Assembly: GCF_958979055.1 (NCBI RefSeq)
Contig: NC_084889.1
Location: forward strand, 3,674,761-3,738,760
Length of the DNA stretch: 64,000 bases
Origin: Alnus glutinosa
Taxonomy: Eukaryota > Streptophyta > Magnoliopsida > Fagales > Betulaceae
Direction of reading: 5' to 3'
Shown here in pieces: positions 23,801 through 34,246 of the stretch. The notes under the pieces were generated by a model, which made no database searches, had not been told where the DNA came from, and saw nothing but the letters and a program-made list of their open reading frames with translations. Within the stretch, counting starts at the first letter, position 1; each line of letters begins with the position of its first letter. The position numbers and the translations under genes are program-made.

Positions 23801-25516
23801 TTCCTGGCAGAATGTGGCTTCAGCGTAGTTCACAGGGGTGTGTTGAGAGATGGTCAGGCTGTTGCAGTAAAGCGGTTAAAGTTTGGTGGCTCTATATCAG
23901 ATGCTGATTTCTGCAGGGAAGTGCGGGTATTGAGCTGTGCACAACACAGGAATATTGTGTTGCTGATTGGGTTTTGTATTGAGGCAAAGAAGAGGATATT
24001 GGTTTATGAGTACATATGCAACGGATCCTTGGACTTCCACTTACATGGTATATATAAAATCTATTTTTTCTTGTGTATTTTCTTAACTTTTCCATAGAGC
24101 ATTGGTCTATGAAATATGAAATGGCTCCCTTGACTTCCATGGACGTTATAAACTTTCTCTAATAATCATATATGGCTTTCAATTAAGGTTCAAATCCAGA
24201 TCGATTACTGATCATTTCTGTGACTGACAGGAAACAACATAACCCCTCTAGATTGGCACTCACGGCTAAGGATAGCAATAGGAGCAGCACGAGGCTTAAG
24301 ATATCTTCACGAGGACTGCAGAGTGGGTTGTATAGCACATGAAGACCTGCGAACAAACAATATCCTCCTAACTCACGAATTTGAGCCGCTGGTACTTCAA
24401 ACTAAAACTTTGATTTTTAGAACCATGAGTTTATCCTCCTTTGAAGTTAATTAAGAGCACTGATCAATTGACTTCAATCTCCAAAACTGTGCCTTTTCTG
24501 AATGATTGTATCTTCTTTCCTAAAACTTCAGTAAAGTTTTCCCACAACACACAAATTATCTTTACCTTTGAGGGCAAAATCAATATCAATTTCAAGTCTG
24601 TATAATTATGGGATCAAACTTGAGAGTGATGTTGTATTATGATGGAACTCCTTTAGAATTGCAAGTGATGCTAATATATCTTTTACTAACTATGTTATCG
24701 TTTATGGATTATGCATTTTTTTTTCTTTCTAATCAATCTATTATTTTGTTAGGTTGCTGATTTTGGACTTGCTAGGTGGCATTCTGAATGGGATATCTGT
24801 ACTGAGGATCAAGTCATTGGAACTTCAGGGTACTTGTTATATATTTTTCTGCTAGACATTCAAAAAATTGTTTGAAAATCAGAATCCTCAACTCAGATGC
24901 GTAATTAATGTGATTAATTATCTAACGATGCTGAATGTGTCTGAACCAGGTACCTTGCACCAGAGTACATGGATGGTGGAGAAATTACACATAGAGTTGA
25001 TGTGTATGCATTTGGTGTGATATTGCTACAGCTAATCACAGGTAAAAGAATTGATGAGCTGCAGTATATCAACGGAAAGCAGTTTCTCTCTGAATGGTTC
25101 CACCCTCTGGCTGCATTAGAACCAAGCCATATCATAGCAAATATCTATCAATTACATGATCCATGCTTGGCCTGTGATCAATCCCTTGACATCCCTCATC
25201 AACTAGAGGCAATGGGCCGTGCTGCTTCCTTGTGTCTACGCCGAGACCCTGAATCCAGACCACCAATGTCAAAGGTTGCTTACTTGCTTAGCTCACCCTC
25301 TTGACTCCAAATCTTCTTCCCTAATGTTTTGTACAGATCTTCATTGAAAACATATCTTTATTATAGGTCCTAAGAGTGCTAGAAGGAGGAGATCCGGTTG
25401 TTCCTCTGGGTATAGACTTGAACACAGTTGGCAGCAGAAGCGGCCATTTGGGTGGTCTCAGCTCATTCAGACAACCTGAAGTGAGGAGAAACCATTCTCG
25501 TAAGCTCTCACACTGA
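17814..25516 (+). CDS. USP-domain receptor-like cytoplasmic kinase, atypical (eight exons, 718 aa)
   Basis: Exons: 17814-17988, 18085-18218, 19645-19739, 23008-24047, 24231-24391, 24753-24829, 24950-25274, 25367-25516. All joins have GT-AG borders and keep frame, giving 718 residues. It belongs to the plant family annotated as (inactive) kinases with an adenine nucleotide alpha-hydrolase/USP-like N-terminus; the usual role is signalling at the cytoplasmic side, with no known substrate. USP-like domain about 12-150 (starts YKVLVAVNAEKAISKTA), then a Ser/Thr-rich linker, then kinase domain about 390-660. The ATP loop reads ECGFSVVHRG, losing the GxGxxG glycines; the ATP lysine in AVAVKRL is kept; the catalytic loop is HEDLRTNN, with the HRD arginine changed to Glu but Asp kept; DFG is intact; activation segment GTSGYLAPEY. 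Catalysis is therefore doubtful. The first ATG in frame is 17814. Intron 3 (3.27 kb) contains an LTR retrotransposon. Confidence 0.88.
20214..20559 (+). repeat. 5' LTR
   Basis: Starts TGTTAGAAAAC and ends at AAATCA. The first about 190 bp align with the start of the right LTR at 22562; the T-rich later part is more diverged. The right boundary is inferred from the matching AATCA ending. Confidence 0.7.
21900..22500 (+). pseudogene. Gypsy-type Gag and protease remnants
   Basis: Discontinuous translation matches the Gag pattern in which AA..F.GDA..WY is followed by a long helical part, then a protease-like stretch with LPL..CEVVL.I. Several stops (for example at about 22008 and 22122) and shifts are present. 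It is a relic without coding potential. Confidence 0.6.
22562..22876 (+). repeat. 3' LTR
   Basis: Starts TGTTAGGAAACC and ends GAATCA, directly followed by the ATTAA target duplication. Confidence 0.75.
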
Positions 25517-26091
25517 AAAACTGAAATGCCATTTGGATCAGAGGAGTTATTGCATGTATAGTTCTATAGACTTTATTCACTTCAATTTATGGATCACATT
25601 TTTTCTGACTGCTGCAAAATTTTTGTGTCATCATCTAGAATTTCTAATGCCGTGTTGTCTCCTAATCTTGCTGATAATTAAGCACCCTCCCCTGCATGTA
25701 TCCTCTGTAAATTTTTACAATATCAATCCTCCCAAAGAACAGTCATTCACTAAATAGTACTAATTAAACAGTGAACAATAAGAACAACCGCATAGAAAAG
25801 GTGAAAATGTTATTTCACAAATTAAATTCATTCCATTCACAAAATCCAATCATCCATCACAATCTACATCAATACAGCAATCTTCAAAATCCATTGAAAA
25901 TAAACCTCGAACCCTCAGTCTTCTTCCCAACATAATTGCCTCAAACCCCAACATCTACAAAACCTTAAATATATTGCCTTAAATATTCCACGTTTCACCG
26001 AGCTACAAGCTTTTTGGAACATCAACAAGATGTAAACCGCGGGTGATGCTCAGACACGTGGCAAACACCTCGGGGCTCAATCTTGTTAGGA
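25517..26091. other. Convergent 3' region between kinase and WD40 genes
   Basis: The kinase (+) and the WD40 gene (-) end toward each other with 575 bp between stop codons. A/T-rich sequence here probably forms both 3' UTRs. No further gene seen. Confidence 0.6.
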
Positions 26092-27462
26092 TCAGTTCCT
26101 CCTCTTCAGGCTATTTCTGCCCACAGAGGAGAAACTCCCATCGGATGGGAACGAGTCCGCATCGCAAGCAAAATGCTGCTGCTGTTGCCTCAGAGCCGTT
26201 TGATTCAATTCAGGCGCCAGCTCGGACACGCTCCACACCTTCACAGACTTATCAAGACTCCCACTGTAGACCACCCACCGTTGATCCCCATTAACGGACG
26301 CTTCCCGATCCTCCTCGACCGCCAGGCACTTGACGGGACCGGTATGGCCTGTCAAGACCGAGAGGCACGTGTGGATCACACCGTCCCTCCTCCACACGCA
26401 TATGGTCTTGTCCGCTGAGCCCGTGAGCACGAGACTCCCTGCAGCCCCAAGGCACAGAACCGCCAGCTTGTGCCCCCTGAGCACACCACCGTGAGATAAC
26501 ATCCCGTCCCCTCGTTCCCAGAAGTTGACCAGCCCATCAGAGGATCCGCAGTACACCACCGCACCGGACGAGCACACGGCCAGTGCCGTGACGGCGCACT
26601 CCTGCTCCAGAAGCGTCTGCACGAGAGAGTGCCGCGTGGCCTTCCCGCTCCCCTCTCTCCGCCATGCCTTGACGCTTCCGTCGGCCGAGCCAGTGAAGAC
26701 CAGGCCATCCGAGCCGGCCACCACGGAGTTGACGGCGTCGTCGTGGACGTTGATGGACTCGATGCACTTGGAGTCGGAGAGCCTCCACACCTTCAAGGTC
26801 CTGTCCCAAGACGCCGAGTACAAGAGGACTTTGTCTTGGCTCAAGCTCAGGCACGACACCGCGTCGGAGTGTTTTATCCAGAGAGCGGTACGACGTCGTC
26901 GCACTTCGACGTAGTTGCTCGGTTTGATGGAGCACTTGAAGATGTCCATCAAGGTGGGTAATGTCCCTGCCCGCTTGTGCACGCTCGGATTCTTGGGGGA
27001 CACCTTCCACACGCGTATCTTGCCGTCTTGGTGGCCGGTGAAGATCTTCTCGCCGGAGATTATGATTGCCTTCACCAAGCCACTGTTTGATTTGAACCCA
27101 GTGAACTCCTTGAGGTTCTTCCAGACCCGAATGTTCTTGCTGTCGGAGCCGGTGTATAGGAGATCACCGGACGCGGCCAAGGAGTAGATATGGCCCTCTT
27201 CGCGTACAAGGGAGCCGATGAGACCGTTCTTGGGGAGCTGCTCTTCGAAAGACCACGGGGATTTGGGGAACGGGGAAACCTGGTTCCACGGCGACATGGT
27301 CATCGGAGAGCCCTCGCCGCTCATCCGGCTGGGGTCGAAGGAGGCGCTGCTGTTACGCATGGGGAAATCTTCGTCGACGTTGGTAGTCGCCGAAATGTTA
27401 GGATCAGAGTGCGCTGAGTTGCCGAATTTCGACCGCGTTACGCCACTTGTATCAGCAAACAT
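26092..27462 (-). CDS. JGB: WD40-repeat protein, JINGUBANG-like (456 aa, intronless)
   Basis: A single reading frame gives 456 residues with a Ser/Pro-rich N-terminus of about 85 residues and then seven WD40 units predicted to form one beta-propeller (for example [21 protein letters not shown], ...[11 protein letters not shown], ...[10 protein letters not shown], ...[10 protein letters not shown], ...[11 protein letters not shown]). The composition and the conserved GHIYSLA and [23 protein letters not shown] blocks match the plant JINGUBANG group; Arabidopsis JGB restrains pollen germination. Function in this plant is inferred. The start at 27462 (MFADTSG) is the first ATG after a TATA-like run at 27648-27670; the open frame continues upstream without a better-placed ATG. 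GC content is clearly higher than in the surroundings. Only the basic C-terminal tail (SLKRRN) follows the propeller. Confidence 0.88.
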   Translation of the reverse strand: MFADTSGVTRSKFGNSAHSDPNISATTNVDEDFPMRNSSASFDPSRMSGEGSPMTMSPWNQVSPFPKSPWSFEEQLPKNGLIGSLVREEGHIYSLAASGDLLYTGSDSKNIRVWKNLKEFTGFKSNSGLVKAIIISGEKIFTGHQDGKIRVWKVSPKNPSVHKRAGTLPTLMDIFKCSIKPSNYVEVRRRRTALWIKHSDAVSCLSLSQDKVLLYSASWDRTLKVWRLSDSKCIESINVHDDAVNSVVAGSDGLVFTGSADGSVKAWRREGSGKATRHSLVQTLLEQECAVTALAVCSSGAVVYCGSSDGLVNFWERGDGMLSHGGVLRGHKLAVLCLGAAGSLVLTGSADKTICVWRRDGVIHTCLSVLTGHTGPVKCLAVEEDREASVNGDQRWVVYSGSLDKSVKVWSVSELAPELNQTALRQQQQHFACDADSFPSDGSFSSVGRNSLKRRN

Positions 27463-27647
27463 GGTGCCTCGTATTACAAATCCTCTCGCTTCAACCAAAA
27501 GGGTGTTGTTAAGGTAAACCACCAAAGGTCCACGACCCCAAAAATTGAAACCAAATTGATGAAGATTGGAATGGTTGAGAGGAAACGAAGGGGAAGAGAA
27601 GGCTAAGAATATGAAAGAGCCAAAGGCGGGAGAGGAGAGAGCGGAAA

Positions 27648-27670
27648 TATATATATTTATATATAAATAG
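27648..27670 (-). promoter_or_regulatory. TATA box of the JGB-like gene
   Basis: On the - strand this reads CTATTTATATATAAATATAT, about 190-210 bp before the ATG at 27462. Confidence 0.55.
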
Positions 27671-27924
27671 CGTGGCACCAAACGGTAGAGAATCGAAGAT
27701 AGGCCCCGTGGAATTTCGACACGTGTAAGAACGACACGCAATCTTTACGTGCGTGAGAGAGATTTTTAGACCCGGACAAGCCGGGTCCCACGGTAAGAAT
27801 AGCATGTTCGTTGGTGTTTAGTTGTGGGAGATGGCTGTTACGATTGTAAGGTTGTTGGTTTGCATGCTGTTTTGGAAAGACCCTTATGGACGGCCTTCAA
27901 TGCTCTTCATTGGGGATTCTGGTT

Positions 27925-27959
<35 letters not shown>

Positions 27960-30900
27960 CAATATTTTCTTTCAAACCGAGTTGAAAGAAATGTGACTTT
28001 AAAAATACATGCAGTTAATAGACATTAATTAAAATTCTCAATCTTAATTTGGCGAAAAACTTCATTAAAAAAAAGTGTTTTTTTTTTTTTTAATTTGATA
28101 TTAAACCGATATGTAACTTAAAACAGTTTAATAAATTGAATTTGAGAAATTTCTTCGAATTTAATTTAGAAAAAAAAAAATCTTAAAAAAAAATTTGGAG
28201 AAAAAAAAGAAAAGAAAAACAGTCCTATATATGCGTCATACTGGCTAGGCTTAAGGGGAGCTTTGCCTTTTGTTAAAAGAGGAAGAGCATGAGCTGTACG
28301 TTGGCTAGACTTAAAGAAGAAGTTTCTTCCATTCTAGCATGGAGCGACCTTTTTCTATCCAACAGTGGGTTGAATTCTACGAACAAATTACGTTGTAGGT
28401 GCATGCGTAGGGTGCAGGTGGTGTGGAGTGAAAGACATGTGCTGCCGACTTTTCCACAAAAAAATTCCTTTCTTTCATTTTAGAAAAGCATTGGATGCTT
28501 AACTAAAACTAAAGTAAAACTGGATCATATCTGAAATGGAGAGTCTATTGCATGATAAAATTAAAAAAATTAAATTTTATAGATTTAATTGCGTATGTAA
28601 TATGTTGTCACGTCATTTGAATGTTATAACATCATGTATAGTGTACATCATTAAATGCAACAAAACAAAATTTTAACCATAAAAATGATTGCAAACACGT
28701 ATAACTTGCCAGTATATCAGCATTAGCTATTTTAACTATGCTATAACCAACACTTTTATCATATTACTATTTCACTCTGCTGACCGTGGCAGACTGACAG
28801 TGTCGATAAACTCTAATTAAATAATAATAATAATAATAATTCAAAGAGTGATTTTAGCAGTCATATTAACAAAGTAAGATAATGGTAGGATAAAAGTTTG
28901 ATTTCTATCTTTACTCTTTTAACCCTGGCCTAGAGACAATAACGTACTCCGATAATATTATGCACCTAATCACTTATAAATTAGTAATTAACCAAATGAA
29001 TGGTTAACAAAAATCTATAGACCATATCTAATATTGGGATAAGATTGTGCACTCAAAAGTCTTGCATGAATGAAATTCTAGATGTTTTGACTTTAACTTT
29101 TTTCTTGGTCATCAATTATGACATCATATACAACTTGATTACTAGCTTGACGCGCGCTGATCATATATATATTGGCCAGTTCTTCCCTCATAATCTGAAA
29201 ACTAGGAAAAATTAGAAAAGGAAATTTTGAAGGTTTGTGGAATAGGCTCCCGCTCCTTCATGGTCCACCCATAGAATAGTCTGCATTTAGACGGATATAT
29301 AGCAGATGATTGTGGACGGTGAATCTGACGGTCCGAGATGAATGAGAGTGATAGATCGATCTTCAGCATTGTCCTTTCATATTATTAGCAATTGCGTTGG
29401 TCCGATTCTTTTAATATAATGGCCGCTTGCAAAAGAACAAACATTAATCACTTTGGATCACACTCTCGATCCTTTGTTGAATTCCGACGGCACCAAATAT
29501 GATTCGCATATCTATATATATATATATATATATATGAAAATCAATAGGGACCTCTAACGTCGCAACCCAACCCGGCCATTTGCCTGAGTTGTTGGGGCTC
29601 TCACCGCCTCGGAGCTTCATCCATTTTGTCGCGAGTGCTATTAAGTTATTATACCTTTTATTACACGTTTTTTATAAACCGATATATATAGCAGTTTATA
29701 TAATACTTATCATGATAGTCATTAAAAAAAAAATATCTTAAGTAATAGAAGAAACAGTAGGGAGAAAGAGACGATGATGTTGCCAAGACAAAAGAGGTGG
29801 AAGCTCGTGGAGACACTCTTTTTGGGAGACAAATCGTGGATTCCTTCAAGCTCACTATCTAAAAGTGTTTCCTATAGATCCTACGGTTTCGTCGTCGTTC
29901 ATAAAACCGCCAACGAAACCGTGCCATGTATAAGAACAAGTCCCAAGACATGCCGCTCAGCCGCCACGTACCCAGGTCCGAGAATGAGATTGTTTGTCTG
30001 TCACTTTCTTTTAAAGCTTTTGAGTGGCTCGTCTCGGCCACCTAGGACCAATCAGCAGTCACTGTTTCTCTGCTACGTGCCCCGCACGTCGTAAAAAGCT
30101 GTTAGCATGACGCTACCAATTGCAACTGCCTGTTATCGAAGTCCAAAAAATGCTAAAATAAAATGCATAGATTTTTTCTTAATTTAATATATTTTTTAGG
30201 TCCGCAAATAATTTTGTTAAAATTTGAAAAAATTCGGACAAATAATTGTGAGAGACACTTATAAAATCTACCTAAACAAATAAAAATTAGGCTGCTCAAT
30301 CACTTATTTGATCAAGTGAGTCCCATAAATAATCTTTCACAATATTTATCAAAATCCTCTTAAATTTGAATAAATAATTTAAAAATATCCTATTCCCAAA
30401 TCTATGTAAGTAATTTTCTGCATTGAGTCCACTTCCTAGCTATCTAATTTCATCGATCGATTCAGAGGTTTTCTTTCTTATACGTATCCTATAGATATTT
30501 ATAGTAAAAGTACTTCTTAATTGGATAGAAAAAATTAAAAAAGGTTAGTTTGGTATAGTTTTAAGAAGGGTTTTGGCTTTTGGATTTTGAAAAAAAAAAA
30601 AAGAAAGAAAGAAAGAAGAAGAAGAAAGAAAGTGGGGTTTTAGAGCTAATTTCCATGGGAGGTGGTAGCCGCCAGCTGCCATACAGATTTGAAGACAACC
30701 ACGGGGCTGCCCAACATAACCATGCACTTTCCTAAGTGGTCCACGTACTGCAGTAGTACCTAGATTGCTAATTGAGATACGCATGACATAAGCAAACTAC
30801 ACTATAAGCAAATTACGTGTAGCTATATATTGATTTCTAAACTACTTGCAAATCTGCTTGTAACAACAACTACATAATATTGTGTGGATCTGTTAAGTTC

Positions 30901-32110
30901 ATGCATATATGGTTGCACGTTTTGTAGAATCAGCTTGGGTCGACACTTGGCTTGTTGGCCTTACATTACAAGCTAGGATGAAACAATCGATCAGTTGACT
31001 AATTGGTAATTGCATCACATCTGGGATACCCAAATCTGAAAAACTATCCATTTTTGTTATAATCTTCAATAATTTTGAGTCATTCTTGTTGTTGGAAAAA
31101 GAAAAGAAAAGAGAAAAAGGGCCTTAACTTTTTCTTGGCACCCAAGCAGATCGAGCGTTTGAAAATACCTCCAGTATTATATTTGCATGAAAAGGACGTA
31201 CGCCTGTGTATATGTAACAAATTAAACAAACACGTCTCCCACACTTTTCCCCTAATCCACTATTTTCTTTGCTTCTACCAAAGTAGAGACGCGCGACACG
31301 TATTTTGCATGCTGATAACAATTGAGTAAATTAAATATCATGACTACTTTGTCACAGTGAAAACCTTAGGACGAAGACATACCTTCAATGATGGAAGGAC
31401 AGCTAGCTGCCACTGTATGGCCGACAGGTGAGTTTCTACATCTCCTTTAAATAAGCTTTTGAAATAATTGATCATTTAACAATATCTTCCATGATTATTA
31501 TGTTGGTAGGATCATGTTAACTCTTGATTCTTGAGTAACGTTCCAAAGCTTTTATATTTGATTGAAGTAGCTAATTAATTGGATGACTTCTCGAGGGATT
31601 TAGATTCTCAGCAATTAACTGCTCATATGGCTAGTAATTCAGACTACTAAAAGTAAAAGGACTCATTATATATAAGACTTACATGCCCGAGCAAGCCAAG
31701 GCTTGCTTAAGCATTTGTCCAGATAATGTCTATTATATATATATATGCAGTGTGCATGTATCATGTACTTTAAATATTTCCGTAACTTTGTCTCTTGACT
31801 ACCAATTGTTGCCAGTCTCAATATAGGCCTTGACTTGCCCGGCCCAGCCAACTAAACACTTGGGGTTTGGACCTTACATATATAGGCCTTGGTGCACCCC
31901 GACCAGCTAAAACATGGGTTTGGAGGTCCGACTTCAAATCATGGGCTGGTGTCGCCAATATGTGCACCTAATTCAAATTTGCGTTGGACAAAGGTTTTTT
32001 AAAACATTAGGTTAGAAGAAGAAAAAATTCAGTTTATTAAACTTATATTTGTTCAAAATGCAGGTAATTTTACATGTTATCTTATAGACATATATCACTT
32101 TAATAGACTT
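27671..32110. other. Intergenic DNA, no gene supported
   Basis: Contains an A run at 27931-27959, a (TAA)n tract near 28822-28842 and a (TA)n tract at about 29512-29535. The open frame at 29774-30094 has no family motif and unbiased composition, so I do not call it. Confidence 0.55.
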
Positions 32111-33025
32111 TCCGTTTGTTTCGACGTAAAATGGTTTCTGAAAAATGATTTTGGCATTTTCCGATTTTTGGTGGGGGCGAAAATAATAGTCAACCAGAAA
32201 ATAATTTCCGTTTGACCAAAAATGTTTAGTTAATTTCGGAAAATGATTTACGCTTTTTAAAAGCGTAAATCTTTTTTCCGAGATGGCACACGCAGTTGAC
32301 CCTCTTTTAAACGATGCATTCAACCTTCACGCTCCAGTCGATCATTGCCGAAATCCAACAACCATCACCGGATTCCGACAATTCCGGCAGACTAAATTCC
32401 TGTCAATTTTGGCCGGATTCCGACAAAATCTGGCCGAAATCTAGCTAAACCAGCCAAAGTCCGACTGGATCAGGCCGGAATCTGGCCAAATTCCTGCCAT
32501 ACAGCCGGAGTCCAGCCGTATTAGGCTAGATTCTGGTCGGATCTGCCCAGAGTCTGACTGTATTAGGCCAAATTTCGACCAAATCTGGCTAGATTCCAGC
32601 CTATACAGCAGGAATCCTGTCGTATTAGGCCAAATTCCGGTGACGGCGACCAGATGTTTCCGAATTCCGGCTACTTTCGTCGGAATTCAGCCAACCCCGA
32701 TTCCAAGGAAATTGTCTGGATTCCGGCCTTTATCCCGGATTCCAGCAATAGTAGCCGAAATCCGGTGAAAGTGGCCAAAATCCTGCAAGTTAGTTACAAA
32801 ATCTCGTCACCGGTGATTTTTATATTATTTTATATAAATATTTATATGTTGCGAATAAAAATTGATTTTCATAAGTTAATATGATTCAATGAAAATATAA
32901 AAAATATTTACGATTTCCGTACGCAACAAACATCGAAAAATGCTTTTGGCGAAAAATATTTTTCTGAAAATGACTTCCCTGAAATCATTTTACAACGAAA
33001 ACCATTTTACATCGAAACAAATGGA
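32111..33025. mobile_element. Non-autonomous TIR element with internal CCGGATTCC minisatellite
   Basis: The ends TCCGTTTGTTTCGACGTAAA (32111) and its inverted equivalent (to 33025) form terminal inverted repeats of about 28 bp followed by weaker complementarity over about 100 bp. Between about 32340 and 32790 lies a degenerate tandem array with a roughly 16-20 bp unit containing variants of GGCCGGATTCCGAC and CTGGCCGAAATC. No transposase or ORF of note. I could not find a convincing target duplication, so the superfamily is open. Confidence 0.55.
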
Positions 33026-33821
33026 GTATAAATAAGAAAAAAATTCTCCAACCCAATTTAATGAAAAACTTTATCCTTTTCTTTAGACTATATATATCTT
33101 AATTCTTACCCAAAGAATCACTTATCGACCACTAACGAGATTCTGCGTAAAAGGAAAACTACCAGTGAGAAACGGTCAAGCCGATGCCTAAAAAAGAGAG
33201 AGAGAAAATAAGAGCAAAAAGAATAAAAAGAACTAGAAAAGTGATACATTGTCACCTTAAAACGTAACTCTTGATTATCTTTGTCCACATGACAACTTTT
33301 ACTTTTATTTCAAAAAAAAAAAACTCTAAAGTTAATTAGCAGACCACCTCTTATCACATGGACAAGATAATCAATAATTGTATTTTAGAAATGACAAAAT
33401 ATCATATCTCAAATATCTATACCGTTATTTTTGTGATGTATGTTTGCATGCCGTATGCACATGTACAACACTTTTTCTATCTATCTGTTTTGCATTCTAA
33501 TCCTCTTTCCTTTTTGATCAGGACCCAATCAATTGGAATCTAATTCATAGAGGTGGGACATCGCATATATTCGGGGAGCCAGTACCATAAAGAATACAGT
33601 GGCACATGCAAAAAGACAGACAAACCCATAAAACACCGACCATGTCAGAAAGCCAAGGATTTTTGCTGCAGATTCTTTGATTTCCCAATGGCACCTCCAC
33701 TCTCAGCCCACCGACCTTAAGCCCTCCGAAATGGCCAAAAAAATCTTCCACGGGGAATTGCTGTTTACAGAGCCATTTCACAACCAAGTTTTTAGCATCT
33801 ACACGTCCAAATCTTGCGCTC
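33026..33821. other. Upstream region of the 115-aa gene
   Basis: A/T-rich; holds a short purine run (33190-33240). No coding region supported. Confidence 0.4.
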
Positions 33822-33829
33822 TATAAATA
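33822..33829 (+). promoter_or_regulatory. TATA box of the 115-aa gene
   Basis: TATAAATA, 70-77 bp before the ATG at 33899, an ideal distance for a short leader. Confidence 0.7.
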
Positions 33830-33898
33830 ACCTCACCGTCTCTAATCTCTTTCCTTTACAAAGCACTCCACACCCACATAAGAATCTTGCTTTCAAAA

Positions 33899-34246
33899 AT
33901 GTCTTCCACGGAACTATGCAAATGCAAAAGCCAACCCAGTGAACGCACTGTCGACTCAAAGGACGAGAAAATGATCGTCATCAACGGTCCCGCCGTTGAT
34001 CAAGAAGACCCGGAACCGGAACTGGAAACCCAAAACCCTTTCACAAGCCACCTCTACATAAAACCCACGCACTCCACCCAAACCATGGACAAAGAAGCGG
34101 TTCTTCGGCGCATCCGTCAACGTAAGCGCGTGAATAAGGTGAAGGCCACTGTGAAAGCTCTGCTCATCTCGCCGTTCTCGGAGAATCCTGATAAGGTCTC
34201 CGTCCACGAGAAGAGGTGGGTGGACGATGCCTTCGCTGCACCTTAA
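33899..34246 (+). CDS. Small uncharacterised plant protein (115 aa)
   Basis: Reading frame from the first ATG after a well-placed TATA box to TAA at 34244-34246. I do not recognise a named family. The N-terminal half is acidic and Pro/Glu-rich with a CKCKS cluster. The middle has MDKEAVLRRIRQRKRVNKVK, a strongly basic amphipathic stretch that could act as a nuclear-localisation or nucleic-acid-binding segment. The C-terminus ends EKRWVDDAFAAP. No signal peptide or membrane segment. Higher GC than the flanks, a TATA box and A/T-rich AATAAA-like signals after the stop (about 34336 and 34400) support a real single-exon gene. Confidence 0.75.
   Translation: MSSTELCKCKSQPSERTVDSKDEKMIVINGPAVDQEDPEPELETQNPFTSHLYIKPTHSTQTMDKEAVLRRIRQRKRVNKVKATVKALLISPFSENPDKVSVHEKRWVDDAFAAP

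Noticed and set aside
24048-24097. Open-frame extension after exon 4 of the kinase (YKIYFFLCIFL)
   Set aside because: It is intron sequence after a GT donor; the kinase domain continues at 24231.
10815-25516. A biosynthetic cluster made of the P450 and neighbouring genes
   Set aside because: The neighbours are a kinase and a WD40 protein; no second metabolic enzyme lies nearby, and AOS is over 40 kb away and belongs to a general hormone pathway.
27463-27741. N-terminal extension of the WD40 frame
   Set aside because: It runs through the TATA-like sequence at 27648-27670 and would be promoter or leader DNA; 27462 is the better start.
29774-30094. 106-residue open frame, + strand
   Set aside because: No motif, and an overlapping open frame on the other strand has equal quality; composition does not favour coding.
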